Source: Candidatus Oscillibacter excrementigallinarum
GTDB lineage: Bacteria; Bacillota; Clostridia; Oscillospirales; Oscillospiraceae
Direction: 5' to 3'
Length of the DNA stretch: 38,304 nucleotides
Assembly: GCA_019118245.1 (NCBI GenBank)
Contig: DWZJ01000059.1
Location: 1-38,304 of the forward strand
Shown here in pieces: positions 14,708 through 22,408 of this stretch. How positions within the stretch are numbered: the first letter of the stretch is position 1; the number at the start of each line of letters is the position of its first letter. The notes under the pieces are model-generated. The model had not been told where the DNA came from, did not search any database, and saw only the letters and a list, made by a program, of their open reading frames with translations. Both the position numbers and the translations under genes were made by a program.

Positions 14708-16821
14708 GGCCGGAGCTACTTGCCCCCGCCGGGTCTCCGGAGGCGCTCCGGGCCGCGGTCCAGAACGGTGCGGACGCGGTCTATCTGGGCTGGGGGGATT
14801 TCAATGCCCGCCGGGGCGCCAAAAACTTTTCCGACGAGGAGTTCGCCGCCGCACTGACCTACTGCCATGAGCGGGGCGTCCGGGTCTTTCTGACCCTGAA
14901 CACCCTGGTGACGGACCGGGAGCTGCCGGCGGCCCTGGAGACTGCCGCGGCCGCCGCCCGTCTGGGAGTGGACGCGGTGCTGGTGCAGGACTGGGGCCTC
15001 TTCGACCTGCTGCGCCGTGCCCTGCCGGATCTGCCCCTCCACGCCAGCACCCAGATAAGCCTCTTCACCTCCGGCGGCGCCAAAGAGATCGCCGCCGACG
15101 GCTGTGAGCGGGTGGTCATCGCCCGGGAGTGCTCCGCCGAGGACACCCGGACCATCTGCGAGAACTGCCCCGTGGAGGTGGAGGTCTTTGCCCACGGGGC
15201 CCTGTGTATGTGCTACTCCGGCCAGTGCGAGATGAGCGCCCTCATCGGGGGACGCTCCGGCAACCGGGGCCGGTGCGCCCAGCCCTGCCGCCTGCCCTAC
15301 GGGGTCAACGCCCCCGCCAAGAACGCCTATCCCCTGAGCCTGAAGGACAGCTGCCTGGCGGACCGGCTGGGAGAGATGGCGGACATGGGCGTGGCCTGCG
15401 TGAAGCTGGAGGGCCGCATGAAGCGGCCGGAGTACGTGGCCGTCATCACCCGCATCTACGCCCGCCTGCTGGAGGAGGGCCGCTCCCCCACCAGCCAGGA
15501 ACTGGCGGAGCTGGAGCAGGCCTTTTCCCGGTCCGGCTTCACCGATTGGTACTGGCAGGGGCGCCACGGCGCCGCCATGTTCGGCACCCGGCCGGAGAAT
15601 GCCCCGGACCCCAAGGAGCTGTTCGATGAGGCCCGCCGGGCCTATGAAAAGGACAGCCTGCGGACGGTACCGGTGGACCTCTCCTGCTCCGTCACGGCAG
15701 GGGCGCCCTGCACCTTGACGGCGTCGGACCGGGACGGCCACACGGTGACGGTCACCGGCCCGGTGCCGGAGGCCGCCCGGACCCGGGCCCTGGACGGTCT
15801 GGAACTGGAGGCCCGCCTCCGCAAGACCGGCGGCACCGCCTATCGCTGCGACACTGTGGTCACGCTGGTGGATGAGGGGCTGTCCCTCCCTGCCAGCGCC
15901 ATCAACGCCCTGCGGCGGGATGCCCTGGCGGCCCTCACCGCCGCCCGCATCGCGCCGCCCAAGCGCCGGGAGCTGCCCGCGCCGCCTCTGCCGGATATCG
16001 ACTGTTCCGCGGAGGTGCCCCAGCTCACCCTGTCCGTGGCCCGGCTGGAGCAGCTCTCCCCCGCCCTGCTGGACTTGAGACGTCCCGCCCGGGTGGATAT
16101 CCCGCTGGAGGAGGTCTCCCGGATGGAGGCTCTTCCGGGAGAGGGCCCGGCATGGTGCGCTGTCCTGCCCCGGGTATGGCGGGACCGGGACGAGCCGGAG
16201 CTCCGTGCCTGGCTGGAGAAGGCCCGGGCCCTGGGCTTCACCGGCGTGCTGATCGGGAACCTGGGCCATCTGCCCCTGGTGCGGGGGATGGGCTTCCGCC
16301 TCTACGGCGACTACGGTCTGAACGTGTTCAACTCCCGGTCCCTGGCCTATCTGAAAGACAAGGGGCTGGAAAGTGCCTGCGTGTCCTTTGAGCTGCGGTT
16401 CGCCCAGATCCGGGACCTGAAAAAGGTCCTGCCGACGGAGGCCATCGTCTACGGCCGTCTGCCCCTGATGATCACGGAGAACTGCCTGGTGCAGAACGAG
16501 ACCGGCTGCCGCCTGGACCGGCAGGGCACCTGCGTTCCGAAGGACGGCCCCTGCCGCGGCCAGAGCAATGTTTTGAGAGACCGTACCGGCGCCGCCTTCC
16601 CCCTGCTGCCGGCCTACGGCCACCGGACGGAGGTCCAGAACAGCAAGCCGCTGTATCTGGCGGACCGGCCGGACTACCGGAGGCTGGGCCTGTCCTATGC
16701 CCGGCTTCGCTTTACCACGGAGACGCCGGAGGAATGCGTCCGCATCGTGCGGGATTATCTGGACGGCGCGCCCGCCGGTGGGGATTTTACCCGAGGCCTC
16801 TACGAGCGAGGGGTGGAGTGA
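14704..16821 (+). CDS. U32 family protein, RlhA-like (putative 23S rRNA hydroxylation)
   Basis: A 705-residue member of the peptidase U32 family. The N-terminal TIM-barrel begins with LLAPAGSPEALRAAVQNGAD. The U32 signature EVFAHGALCMCYSGQC is followed by GNRGRCAQPCR, a Cys-rich stretch that can hold an iron-sulfur cluster. A long C-terminal extension with another Cys set (NCLVQNETGC, GTCVPKDGPC) matches the layout of E. coli RlhA/YdcP, needed for hydroxylation of 23S rRNA C2501. Other U32 members act in tRNA hydroxylation or ubiquinone synthesis, or are annotated as collagenase-like proteases. The RlhA-like assignment is inference from length and layout. It is translationally coupled to zapA. 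Confidence 0.82.
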   Translation: MRPELLAPAGSPEALRAAVQNGADAVYLGWGDFNARRGAKNFSDEEFAAALTYCHERGVRVFLTLNTLVTDRELPAALETAAAAARLGVDAVLVQDWGLFDLLRRALPDLPLHASTQISLFTSGGAKEIAADGCERVVIARECSAEDTRTICENCPVEVEVFAHGALCMCYSGQCEMSALIGGRSGNRGRCAQPCRLPYGVNAPAKNAYPLSLKDSCLADRLGEMADMGVACVKLEGRMKRPEYVAVITRIYARLLEEGRSPTSQELAELEQAFSRSGFTDWYWQGRHGAAMFGTRPENAPDPKELFDEARRAYEKDSLRTVPVDLSCSVTAGAPCTLTASDRDGHTVTVTGPVPEAARTRALDGLELEARLRKTGGTAYRCDTVVTLVDEGLSLPASAINALRRDALAALTAARIAPPKRRELPAPPLPDIDCSAEVPQLTLSVARLEQLSPALLDLRRPARVDIPLEEVSRMEALPGEGPAWCAVLPRVWRDRDEPELRAWLEKARALGFTGVLIGNLGHLPLVRGMGFRLYGDYGLNVFNSRSLAYLKDKGLESACVSFELRFAQIRDLKKVLPTEAIVYGRLPLMITENCLVQNETGCRLDRQGTCVPKDGPCRGQSNVLRDRTGAAFPLLPAYGHRTEVQNSKPLYLADRPDYRRLGLSYARLRFTTETPEECVRIVRDYLDGAPAGGDFTRGLYERGVE

Positions 16822-17205
16822 GCAAGGCCGGCGAATGCCGGCGGGGTATTGAAGGCGGTTATCAACCGCCCGGGGGATTCTGCTCCCGCAGGGGGCCGTT
16901 TCCACGGGGGATGCGCCCCCCATTCTCTTTTTGTTCTTGACAAAAAGAGAATGCGCCGCGCCCGGTGGAAGAGAAAAAATCGCTTAGGCGCGCTCCGGTG
17001 CAGTAGCCCTCCGCGCGCGACGGGGGTCGGCGTATCAGTGCAAGCGCCGATTTGAGCTGGCCTACGGGCACGCTATCATCTTCTGCGATTCCTGTAACTG
17101 CCGTCCCGTGGCGGATAGTGCAGTGGGCATCGGGGTAATCGTCGCATTGCCTCTGCGTCTCCTTTCGCTGCCGCTACCCTGGCAGCGGATGGCGGTCTCT
17201 GCAAC

Positions 17206-17284
17206 GGGCGGATGAAAGCATCCGCCCCTACGGAATGGTTAAGGCTTTCGGCATCCCCGTAGGGGCCGATGCCCTCATCGGCCC
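17206..17284. repeat. Head-to-head pair of REP-like palindromes (copy 1)
   Basis: GGGCGGATG (17206-17214) pairs perfectly with CATCCGCCC (17219-17227), and GGGCCGATG (17263-17271) with CATCGGCCC (17276-17284). Each has a 4-base loop and is bordered on its inner side by the same CCCCTACGG / CCGTAGGGG sequence in opposite orientation. The equivalent pair in copy 2 keeps the pairing with different bases. Confidence 0.75.
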
Positions 17285-17494
17285 GTCGGTACAGGTCCCC
17301 ACGACAACCGGTGGAGCGCGTAGCGAAGCGGAACGCGCGGAAAGAGGAACTGGTCAAATGCGTTCTTGCACCCCGATGATTGCTGCACCCGCGCCGCGGG
17401 GATCCGCCGTCAAGTCTGTACCGCACTCCGCCGCGCCCGGTGGAAGGTCATCGCAAACCCGCAGGCACCATCTCACGCCGACCCTCGTATTTAA

Positions 17495-17522
17495 GCAAAC
17501 TTGCACGAACGTGCAAGTTTGC
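17495..17522. repeat. 13-bp hairpin unique to repeat copy 1
   Basis: GCAAACTTGCACG (17495-17507) and CGTGCAAGTTTGC (17510-17522) are perfect inverted repeats separated by AA. It lies between the inverted CGCCGCGCCCGGTGGAA motifs, in the part of copy 1 that does not match copy 2, and may be a separate small insertion. Confidence 0.65.
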
Positions 17523-17670
17523 GCTCAACATTTTTTCTTTTCCACCGGGCGCGGCGCATGTTCTTTTTGATGTCTCAAAAAGAACATGGGGGGCGCATCT
17601 GCCCAGCCATCATCATGGCTGTTTCCCCCGTCCCCTGGGACGGCCCCCTCCCATATCCCCCTCATTCCCT

Positions 17671-17701
17671 TTTACAATTCGTAAATTACATTTTATATTA
17701 T
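17671..17701 (+). promoter_or_regulatory. dut promoter
   Basis: TTTACA (17671-17676) is 17 bases from TATATT (17694-17699); TATTAT (17696-17701) is an alternative -10. The stretch is strikingly AT-rich for this genome. TATTATACAAATCGT (17696-17710) matches the sequence at the mscL promoter (28056-28070) in 14 of 15 positions. Confidence 0.6.
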
Positions 17702-17730
17702 ACAAATCGTATTGATCTCTGGAGTTTGAC

Positions 17731-18162
17731 ATGGAAGAAATCAAGGTAAAATATTTCACAGACGACATCGACGAGCTGTGCTATGTGGCGGGCAAATCCG
17801 ACTGGATCGACCTCCACGCGGCGGAGACGGTCACCATGAAGGCCGGGGAGTTTCGGCTGATCCCCCTGGGGGTCGCCATCGCCCTGCCGGAGGGCTACGA
17901 GGCCCACATCGTCCCCCGCAGCTCCACGTTCAAGAATTACGGCATTTTGCAGACCAACTCCATGGGCGTGGTGGACTACACCTACCGGGGCGACGGGGAC
18001 CAGTGGCGGATGCCCGCCTACGCCACCCGGGACGTGACCATCGAGAAGAACGCCCGCATCTGCCAGTTCCGCATCGTGAAAAACCAGCCCCAGCTGACCT
18101 TCACCAAGGTGGAGCATCTGGACGGCCCCGACCGGGGCGGCTTCGGCTCCACGGGAAAGTGA
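17731..18162 (+). CDS. dut: dUTP diphosphatase
   Basis: A 143-residue trimeric dUTPase that hydrolyses dUTP to dUMP and pyrophosphate, keeping uracil out of DNA and supplying dUMP for thymidylate. Family motifs: SDWIDLHAAE (motif 1 region), VPRSSTFKNYGI (motif 2), NSMGVVDYTYRGD (motif 3, with the catalytic Asp), ARICQFRIVKN (motif 4) and RGGFGSTGK (motif 5, the flexible C-terminal arm). The first motif is less typical than the rest. The ATG at 17731 follows a modest CTGGAG site. It is the first gene after the repeat element and is followed 8 bases later by maf. Confidence 0.93.
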   Translation: MEEIKVKYFTDDIDELCYVAGKSDWIDLHAAETVTMKAGEFRLIPLGVAIALPEGYEAHIVPRSSTFKNYGILQTNSMGVVDYTYRGDGDQWRMPAYATRDVTIEKNARICQFRIVKNQPQLTFTKVEHLDGPDRGGFGSTGK

Positions 18163-18170
18163 GGGCGGAG

Positions 18171-18749
18171 ATGGCAAAGATCGTTTTGGCCTCCGGCTCC
18201 CCCCGGCGGCAGGAGCTGCTGCAGCGCATCGGCATCACGGACTTCGATGTCCGGGTGCCCCAGACGGAGGAATCCTATCCCGCCGGACTCTCTCCCCGGG
18301 AGACGGTGGAGTACATCTCCCGGGAGAAGTCCGACGCGGCTGCCGCCCTCTGCACGCCGGAGGAGATCGTCATCACCGCCGACACCATGGTGTTTCTGGA
18401 CGATGCGCGCCTGGGCAAGCCCGTCGACGAGACGGACGCGCTGCGGATGCTGACGGCCCTTCAGGGCCGCCGCCACACGGTGTGCACCAGCGTCACCGTC
18501 CGCCGGGGCAACGAGATCCTGACGGAGAGCGAGGCCACCGACGTCTACTTCCGCCCCGCCACAGAGTCGGAGCTCCGGGGGTACATCCGCACCGGCGAGC
18601 CCATGGACAAGGCCGGCGCCTACGGCGTCCAGGGCCTGGGGGCGCTGCTGGTGGAGCGGCTGGACGGCGACTTTTTCAACGTGATGGGACTGCCGGTCCT
18701 GCGGCTGAGCCGGATGCTGGAGCGGTTCGGCGTCCGCTTCTTCTGCTGA
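18171..18749 (+). CDS. maf: Maf-family nucleoside triphosphate pyrophosphatase
   Basis: A 192-residue Maf/YhdE-type enzyme that hydrolyses non-canonical or specific nucleoside triphosphates to monophosphates; some members affect septation. The N-terminal ASGSPRRQELL motif is diagnostic, followed by ITADTMVFLDDARLGKP (catalytic acidic cluster), LQGRRHTVCTSV and YIRTGEPMDKAGAYGVQG. The length is normal. ATG 18171 lies behind GGGCGGAG, 8 bases after the dut stop; the same frame is open much further upstream through dut but lacks family sequence there. It leads the mre genes, a common order in Bacillota (maf-mreBCD). Confidence 0.94.
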   Translation: MAKIVLASGSPRRQELLQRIGITDFDVRVPQTEESYPAGLSPRETVEYISREKSDAAAALCTPEEIVITADTMVFLDDARLGKPVDETDALRMLTALQGRRHTVCTSVTVRRGNEILTESEATDVYFRPATESELRGYIRTGEPMDKAGAYGVQGLGALLVERLDGDFFNVMGLPVLRLSRMLERFGVRFFC

Positions 18750-18771
18750 CCAACGATCAGGAGGGGTTCCT

Positions 18772-19611
18772 TTGAAGAGATTTTTCCGGGAGCACGGGCT
18801 TTGGGTGCTGTTTGCCACGGCGGTGGTCTCCGTGGCGCTGGCCCTCATGTCCTTTTTCTCCAACACCTCCGCTCCCCTGTCCAATCTGGCGGGGGTCATC
18901 GCCTCTCCCTTCCGCTCCGCCTATACAGCGGTGGCCAACTGGTTTGTGGACAAGCAGAACTACTACCAGGATATCACCGCCCTGGAGGAGGAGAATGCCG
19001 CCCTGAAGCGGGAGAACGCCCAGCTCCAGGCCCAGCTCCGCCAGGCACAGACGGACAGTGAGGAGAACGCCCGCCTGCGGGAGCTGCTGAACCTGCGGCC
19101 CCAGAACTATGAGCTGGAGCTGGAGTCCGCCTCCGTCACGGAGCGCACGGTCACCAACTGGACCTCCTCCCTGACGCTGAACGTGGGCACGGATCACGGG
19201 GTGGAGGCCGGCGACTGCGTCATTGACGAGACCTATGCCCTGGTGGGCGTGGTCAGCGAGGTGGGCCTCAACTGGTGCACGGTCCTCACCCTGGTGGACA
19301 CGGACACCTCTATCGGCGCCCAGGTGTTCCGCACCAAGGACCTGGGGCTGGCGGTGGGCGACTTCACACTGATGCGGGAGGACCGCCTGCGGCTGGACTA
19401 TCTCCCGGCGGACTGCCAGCTGCTGGGGGGCGACCTGGTGGTCACCTCCGGCCTGGGGGGCTACTATCCCTCCGGCCTCTCCATCGGCACGGTGGAAGAG
19501 GTGCAGCTGAGCGACTCCGGTGCCGCCTCCTATGCGGTCCTGGCGCCGTCGGTGGACTTTGGCAGCCTGGTGGAGGTCTTTGTCATCAAGTCCTTTGACA
19601 TCCAGACCTGA
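18772..19611 (+). CDS. mreC: Rod shape-determining protein MreC
   Basis: A 279-residue single-pass protein that links the elongasome to the wall. One membrane segment lies near 9-29 (WVLFATAVVSVALALM), a coiled coil near 65-110 (LEEENAALKRENAQLQAQL), and the beta-rich extracytoplasmic domain follows (TVTNWTSSLTLNVGTDHGV, then LVDTDTSIGAQVF and VTSGLGGYYPSGLSIG), as in other MreC proteins. The start is TTG at 18772, 6 bases after AGGAGGGG; no ATG is better placed. mreB is not next to it here. It is followed by mreD and a class B PBP, the usual order. Confidence 0.93.
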   Translation: MKRFFREHGLWVLFATAVVSVALALMSFFSNTSAPLSNLAGVIASPFRSAYTAVANWFVDKQNYYQDITALEEENAALKRENAQLQAQLRQAQTDSEENARLRELLNLRPQNYELELESASVTERTVTNWTSSLTLNVGTDHGVEAGDCVIDETYALVGVVSEVGLNWCTVLTLVDTDTSIGAQVFRTKDLGLAVGDFTLMREDRLRLDYLPADCQLLGGDLVVTSGLGGYYPSGLSIGTVEEVQLSDSGAASYAVLAPSVDFGSLVEVFVIKSFDIQT

Positions 19612-19655
19612 GCGGATGCGCTGCTCGGAATTTCTCCAAAGAGGAGGTGCCGGTC

Positions 19656-20168
19656 TTGCTGGCCCGCAATGAGACCATTTTCAAATGGGCCCTGTACGCC
19701 GGGGCCACCGCAGTGTTTTTCCTGCTCCAGGGGGCCGTGTTCCAGCGGATCACCCTCTGGGGCGTCATCCCCTTTGTGTTTCCCATCCTGGCGGCTGTCC
19801 TGGGAATGTACGAAGGCCCGCTGCCGGGCTCCATTTACGGCCTGGTGCTGGGGGTGCTGTGTGATCTGCTGCTGCCGGCCTCCATCCCCTGCTTTTACAC
19901 CCTGGTCTTTCCGGCGGTGGGGCTGTGCGCGGGCCTGATCTCCCAGAGCCTGCTGCCGGCGGGCTTTCTCTGCGCCGCCGTCACCTCCGTGCTGGCCTTT
20001 TTCTTTACGGGCCTCTTTCACTGTGTGCTCCTCTGGGCCCGGGGCAAAACGGCCTGGGCCGCGGGGGCGCAGCTGTTTTTGCAGGAGGTCTGCGTTTCCA
20101 TTCTGCTGATCATCCCGGTGGTGCTGCTGTTTTCCGCCGTGTTCCGCCGGACCCATCTGGACGACTGA
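19656..20168 (+). CDS. mreD: Rod shape-determining protein MreD
   Basis: A 170-residue, very hydrophobic protein with about five membrane segments, for example WALYAGATAVFFLLQGAVF, TLWGVIPFVFPILAAVLGMY, PGSIYGLVLGVLCDLLLP, CFYTLVFPAVGLCAGLI and a C-terminal ILLIIPVVLLFSAVF. The GxxxGxxxGxxxDLL-type motif is typical of MreD. TTG 19656 is preferred because AAAGAGGAGG ends 8 bases upstream; a GTG at 19647 overlaps that site. MreD is a core elongasome component beside MreC and PBP2. Assignment rests on topology, length and its position between mreC and the PBP2 gene. Confidence 0.86.
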   Translation: MLARNETIFKWALYAGATAVFFLLQGAVFQRITLWGVIPFVFPILAAVLGMYEGPLPGSIYGLVLGVLCDLLLPASIPCFYTLVFPAVGLCAGLISQSLLPAGFLCAAVTSVLAFFFTGLFHCVLLWARGKTAWAAGAQLFLQEVCVSILLIIPVVLLFSAVFRRTHLDD

Positions 20169-20180
20169 GGGGAGGAATTT

Positions 20181-22394
20181 ATGGACCACAAGGATGCCCG
20201 CCATCTCCGCCTGTATGTTTTGGCGGCGCTGTTCTTCGCGGTGATGGCGGTCTATCTGGGCGTACTGTTCAACACCCAGGTGAACCACTATGACGAATAC
20301 TACGCCAGCTCCATCCGCACCATCGCCCGGTCAGAGGCGGTGGAGGCCGCCCGTGGCAACATCACCGACCGCAACGGGAAGCTGATGGTGTCCAGCCGCT
20401 CTTCCTATAATCTGACCTTTGACGCCTCTCTTCTGGACGAGGGCGAGGACGCCAACGAGGCCATCCTGCGGCTGCTGGAGCTGTGTCAGGAGCGGGGCAT
20501 CAACTGGGTGGACGCCCTGCCCATCACCCGCTCCACCCCCTTTGCCTATACCCTGGACTCCCTGGACAGCACATCCAGCCGCCGCTTCCTCACCTACCTG
20601 AAGGATCTGGACGGCGCGGCGGAGGCCCTGGGGGCCTATCTGCTGGAGCACCCCGCTCTGCTGGAGACCACGGACGAGGACGGCGATGTGGAAAATCCCG
20701 CCGATGACATTCTGGCGGACGAGGAGCTGACGGATGCCCAAAAGGCCAGCCGGCTTTTGGACGAGCTGACCGCCTCCCAACTGACGGCCGCCCTGCTGGA
20801 GGGGGCCGGCCTCTCCCCCACCCGGCTGATCGCCCTGATGCGGGAGGACTTGAACGTGCCCGCCTCCTTCTCCGTGGCGGAAGCCCGGCTGGTGCTGGGC
20901 ATCCAGTATGAGATCCGCAGCCGCAACCTTGTGAGCACGGACGCCTATGTGCTGGCGGAGGACATCGACACGGAGCTGATCTCCCTGCTGAACGACGGGG
21001 ACTACGCCGGGGCCAAGATCACACCGTCCTCCGTCCGGGAGTACGAGACGACCTATGCGGCGCATATCCTGGGGTATCTGGGCGACATCACCGCCGAGGA
21101 CGACTACTGGAATACCCTGTATTACGAAGGCTATGCCATGAATGACAAAATCGGCCGCAGCGGCGTGGAAGCCGCCTTCGAGGAGTACCTCCGGGGCACC
21201 GACGGCGTCCGGGTGGTGTCCACCAACGAGGAGGGTAAGATCACCGGTGAATATTACTCCACCGAGCCGGTCCCCGGAAACACGGTGGAGCTGACCATCG
21301 ACCTGGATCTGCAGCAGGCCACTGAGGATGCCCTGGCCGCCACCATCACCCAGATGAACGCGGAGGATGGGGATGAGAGCCGGGGCGGCGCCGCGGTGGT
21401 GCTGGATGTGGACACTCGGGAGGTCCTGGCCATCGCCTCCTACCCCACCTACGATCTGGCCACGTTCCGGCAGTCCGCCAGCGTTTACGCCGCGCTGGAG
21501 TCGGATCCCAGCCGCCCCTTTAACAACCGGGCCACGCAGGGCCTTTACGTCCCCGGCTCCACCATCAAGCCCCTGACCGCCGTGGCGGCGCTGGAGGAGG
21601 AGATCATCACCGCCACAGAGCGTCTCCGCTCCCCCTCCCACTGGTCTTATCCCAACGATCCCACTGGCAGCGGCATCAATTGTGCCGGGGGCAACCACGG
21701 CCTGATCAATGTGACCCAGGCCATTACCCGCTCCTGCAACTACTTCTTCGCGGAGATGGGCTACCGCCTGGGGATGGACACCTACCTGGAGTATCTCCAT
21801 GCCTTCGGGCTGGGTGATTCCACCGGCATCGAGATCGGCGATGCCGCCGGCATCCTGCCGGAGAACCCGGAGGGCCAGGACCGTGCCCCCTGGGCGGCCT
21901 TCGGCCAGGGCAACCAGGCCTATACCCCCCTGCAGATCGCCAACTATATCGCCACCCTGGTCTCCGGCGGGGAGCTGCTGCAGCCCCATCTGCTCAAGGC
22001 CATCAAGTCCTATGACAACGCGGAGGTCCTGACGGTGGGCGAGGCCGACACCCTTGGTACCGTCTCCATCTCCGACTCCACCCTGGAGGCGGTGAAGGAA
22101 GGAATGCTGGGCTACACCCAGCCCGGCGGCTCTGTCTACAACGCCTTCCGCAGCTGCGTGGTCACCGCCGGCGCCAAGACCGGTACCTCTCAGCTGGGCG
22201 GCGATCAGACGGATAACGGCGTCTTTGTGTGCTTCGCCCCCTATGATGACCCGGAGATCGCCGTGGCCATCGTCATCGAGCACGCCACCTGGGGTTCCAA
22301 TCTGGCCTCCACCGGCGTGGAGATCCTCAATTCCTATTTCGCCGCCGACGACAGCGGCAATGCCGTCACCGGCGAAAACCAACTGCTTCCCTAA
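20181..22394 (+). CDS. mrdA: Penicillin-binding protein 2 (class B transpeptidase)
   Basis: A 737-residue PBP that cross-links peptidoglycan during elongation. One N-terminal membrane anchor (about 11-32) precedes the PBP dimerisation domain (beginning near ARGNITDRNGKLM, residues 58-70). The domain has a large helical, acidic insertion (about 150-240), so the protein is somewhat longer than many homologues. Transpeptidase motifs: STIK (S460 nucleophile), SCN (518-520) and KTGT (666-669). ATG 20181 follows GGGGAGGAATTT, 12 bases after mreD. The mreC-mreD-mrdA order places it in the rod complex rather than in sporulation or septation. Confidence 0.93.
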   Translation: MDHKDARHLRLYVLAALFFAVMAVYLGVLFNTQVNHYDEYYASSIRTIARSEAVEAARGNITDRNGKLMVSSRSSYNLTFDASLLDEGEDANEAILRLLELCQERGINWVDALPITRSTPFAYTLDSLDSTSSRRFLTYLKDLDGAAEALGAYLLEHPALLETTDEDGDVENPADDILADEELTDAQKASRLLDELTASQLTAALLEGAGLSPTRLIALMREDLNVPASFSVAEARLVLGIQYEIRSRNLVSTDAYVLAEDIDTELISLLNDGDYAGAKITPSSVREYETTYAAHILGYLGDITAEDDYWNTLYYEGYAMNDKIGRSGVEAAFEEYLRGTDGVRVVSTNEEGKITGEYYSTEPVPGNTVELTIDLDLQQATEDALAATITQMNAEDGDESRGGAAVVLDVDTREVLAIASYPTYDLATFRQSASVYAALESDPSRPFNNRATQGLYVPGSTIKPLTAVAALEEEIITATERLRSPSHWSYPNDPTGSGINCAGGNHGLINVTQAITRSCNYFFAEMGYRLGMDTYLEYLHAFGLGDSTGIEIGDAAGILPENPEGQDRAPWAAFGQGNQAYTPLQIANYIATLVSGGELLQPHLLKAIKSYDNAEVLTVGEADTLGTVSISDSTLEAVKEGMLGYTQPGGSVYNAFRSCVVTAGAKTGTSQLGGDQTDNGVFVCFAPYDDPEIAVAIVIEHATWGSNLASTGVEILNSYFAADDSGNAVTGENQLLP

Positions 22395-22408
22395 GGAGAT
22401 CCGCCCCC

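Larger units (their letters stand above)
16850..17643. repeat. Composite inverted-repeat element, copy 1
   Basis: A non-coding block sharing long, clearly alignable sequence with 37563-38304. In order it contains: a 7-bp hairpin (16854-16870); a G-run/C-run hairpin; a 13-bp hairpin CATTCTCTTTTTG/CAAAAAGAGAATG (16921-16953); a conserved body to about 17150; two palindromes flanked by TAGGGGC (17206-17227 and 17263-17284); a conserved block GCGTAGCGAAGCGGAACGCG (near 17314); and a right end with a 14-bp hairpin CATGTTCTTTTTGA/TCAAAAAGAACATG (17557-17588). CGCCGCGCCCGGTGGAA occurs at 16954-16970 and 17429-17445 and inverted at 17540-17556. The right arm is diverged compared with copy 2. It resembles a non-autonomous MITE/REP-like element; no transposase is present. 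Confidence 0.75.
16822..17670. other. Gene-free region filled by composite repeat copy 1
   Basis: About 850 bases with no supportable coding region. The open frames that cross it have no ribosome-binding site and skewed Arg/Pro/Ser composition. It starts with a GCCGGC-loop-GCCGGC hairpin (16827-16842) just after the U32 gene, which lacks a T tract, and then holds the composite repeat described separately. Confidence 0.7.

Noticed and set aside
17235-17749. Plus-strand frames across the right half of repeat copy 1 reaching toward dut
   Set aside because: No translation signal, biased low-complexity translation, and the reading frame is not conserved with copy 2.
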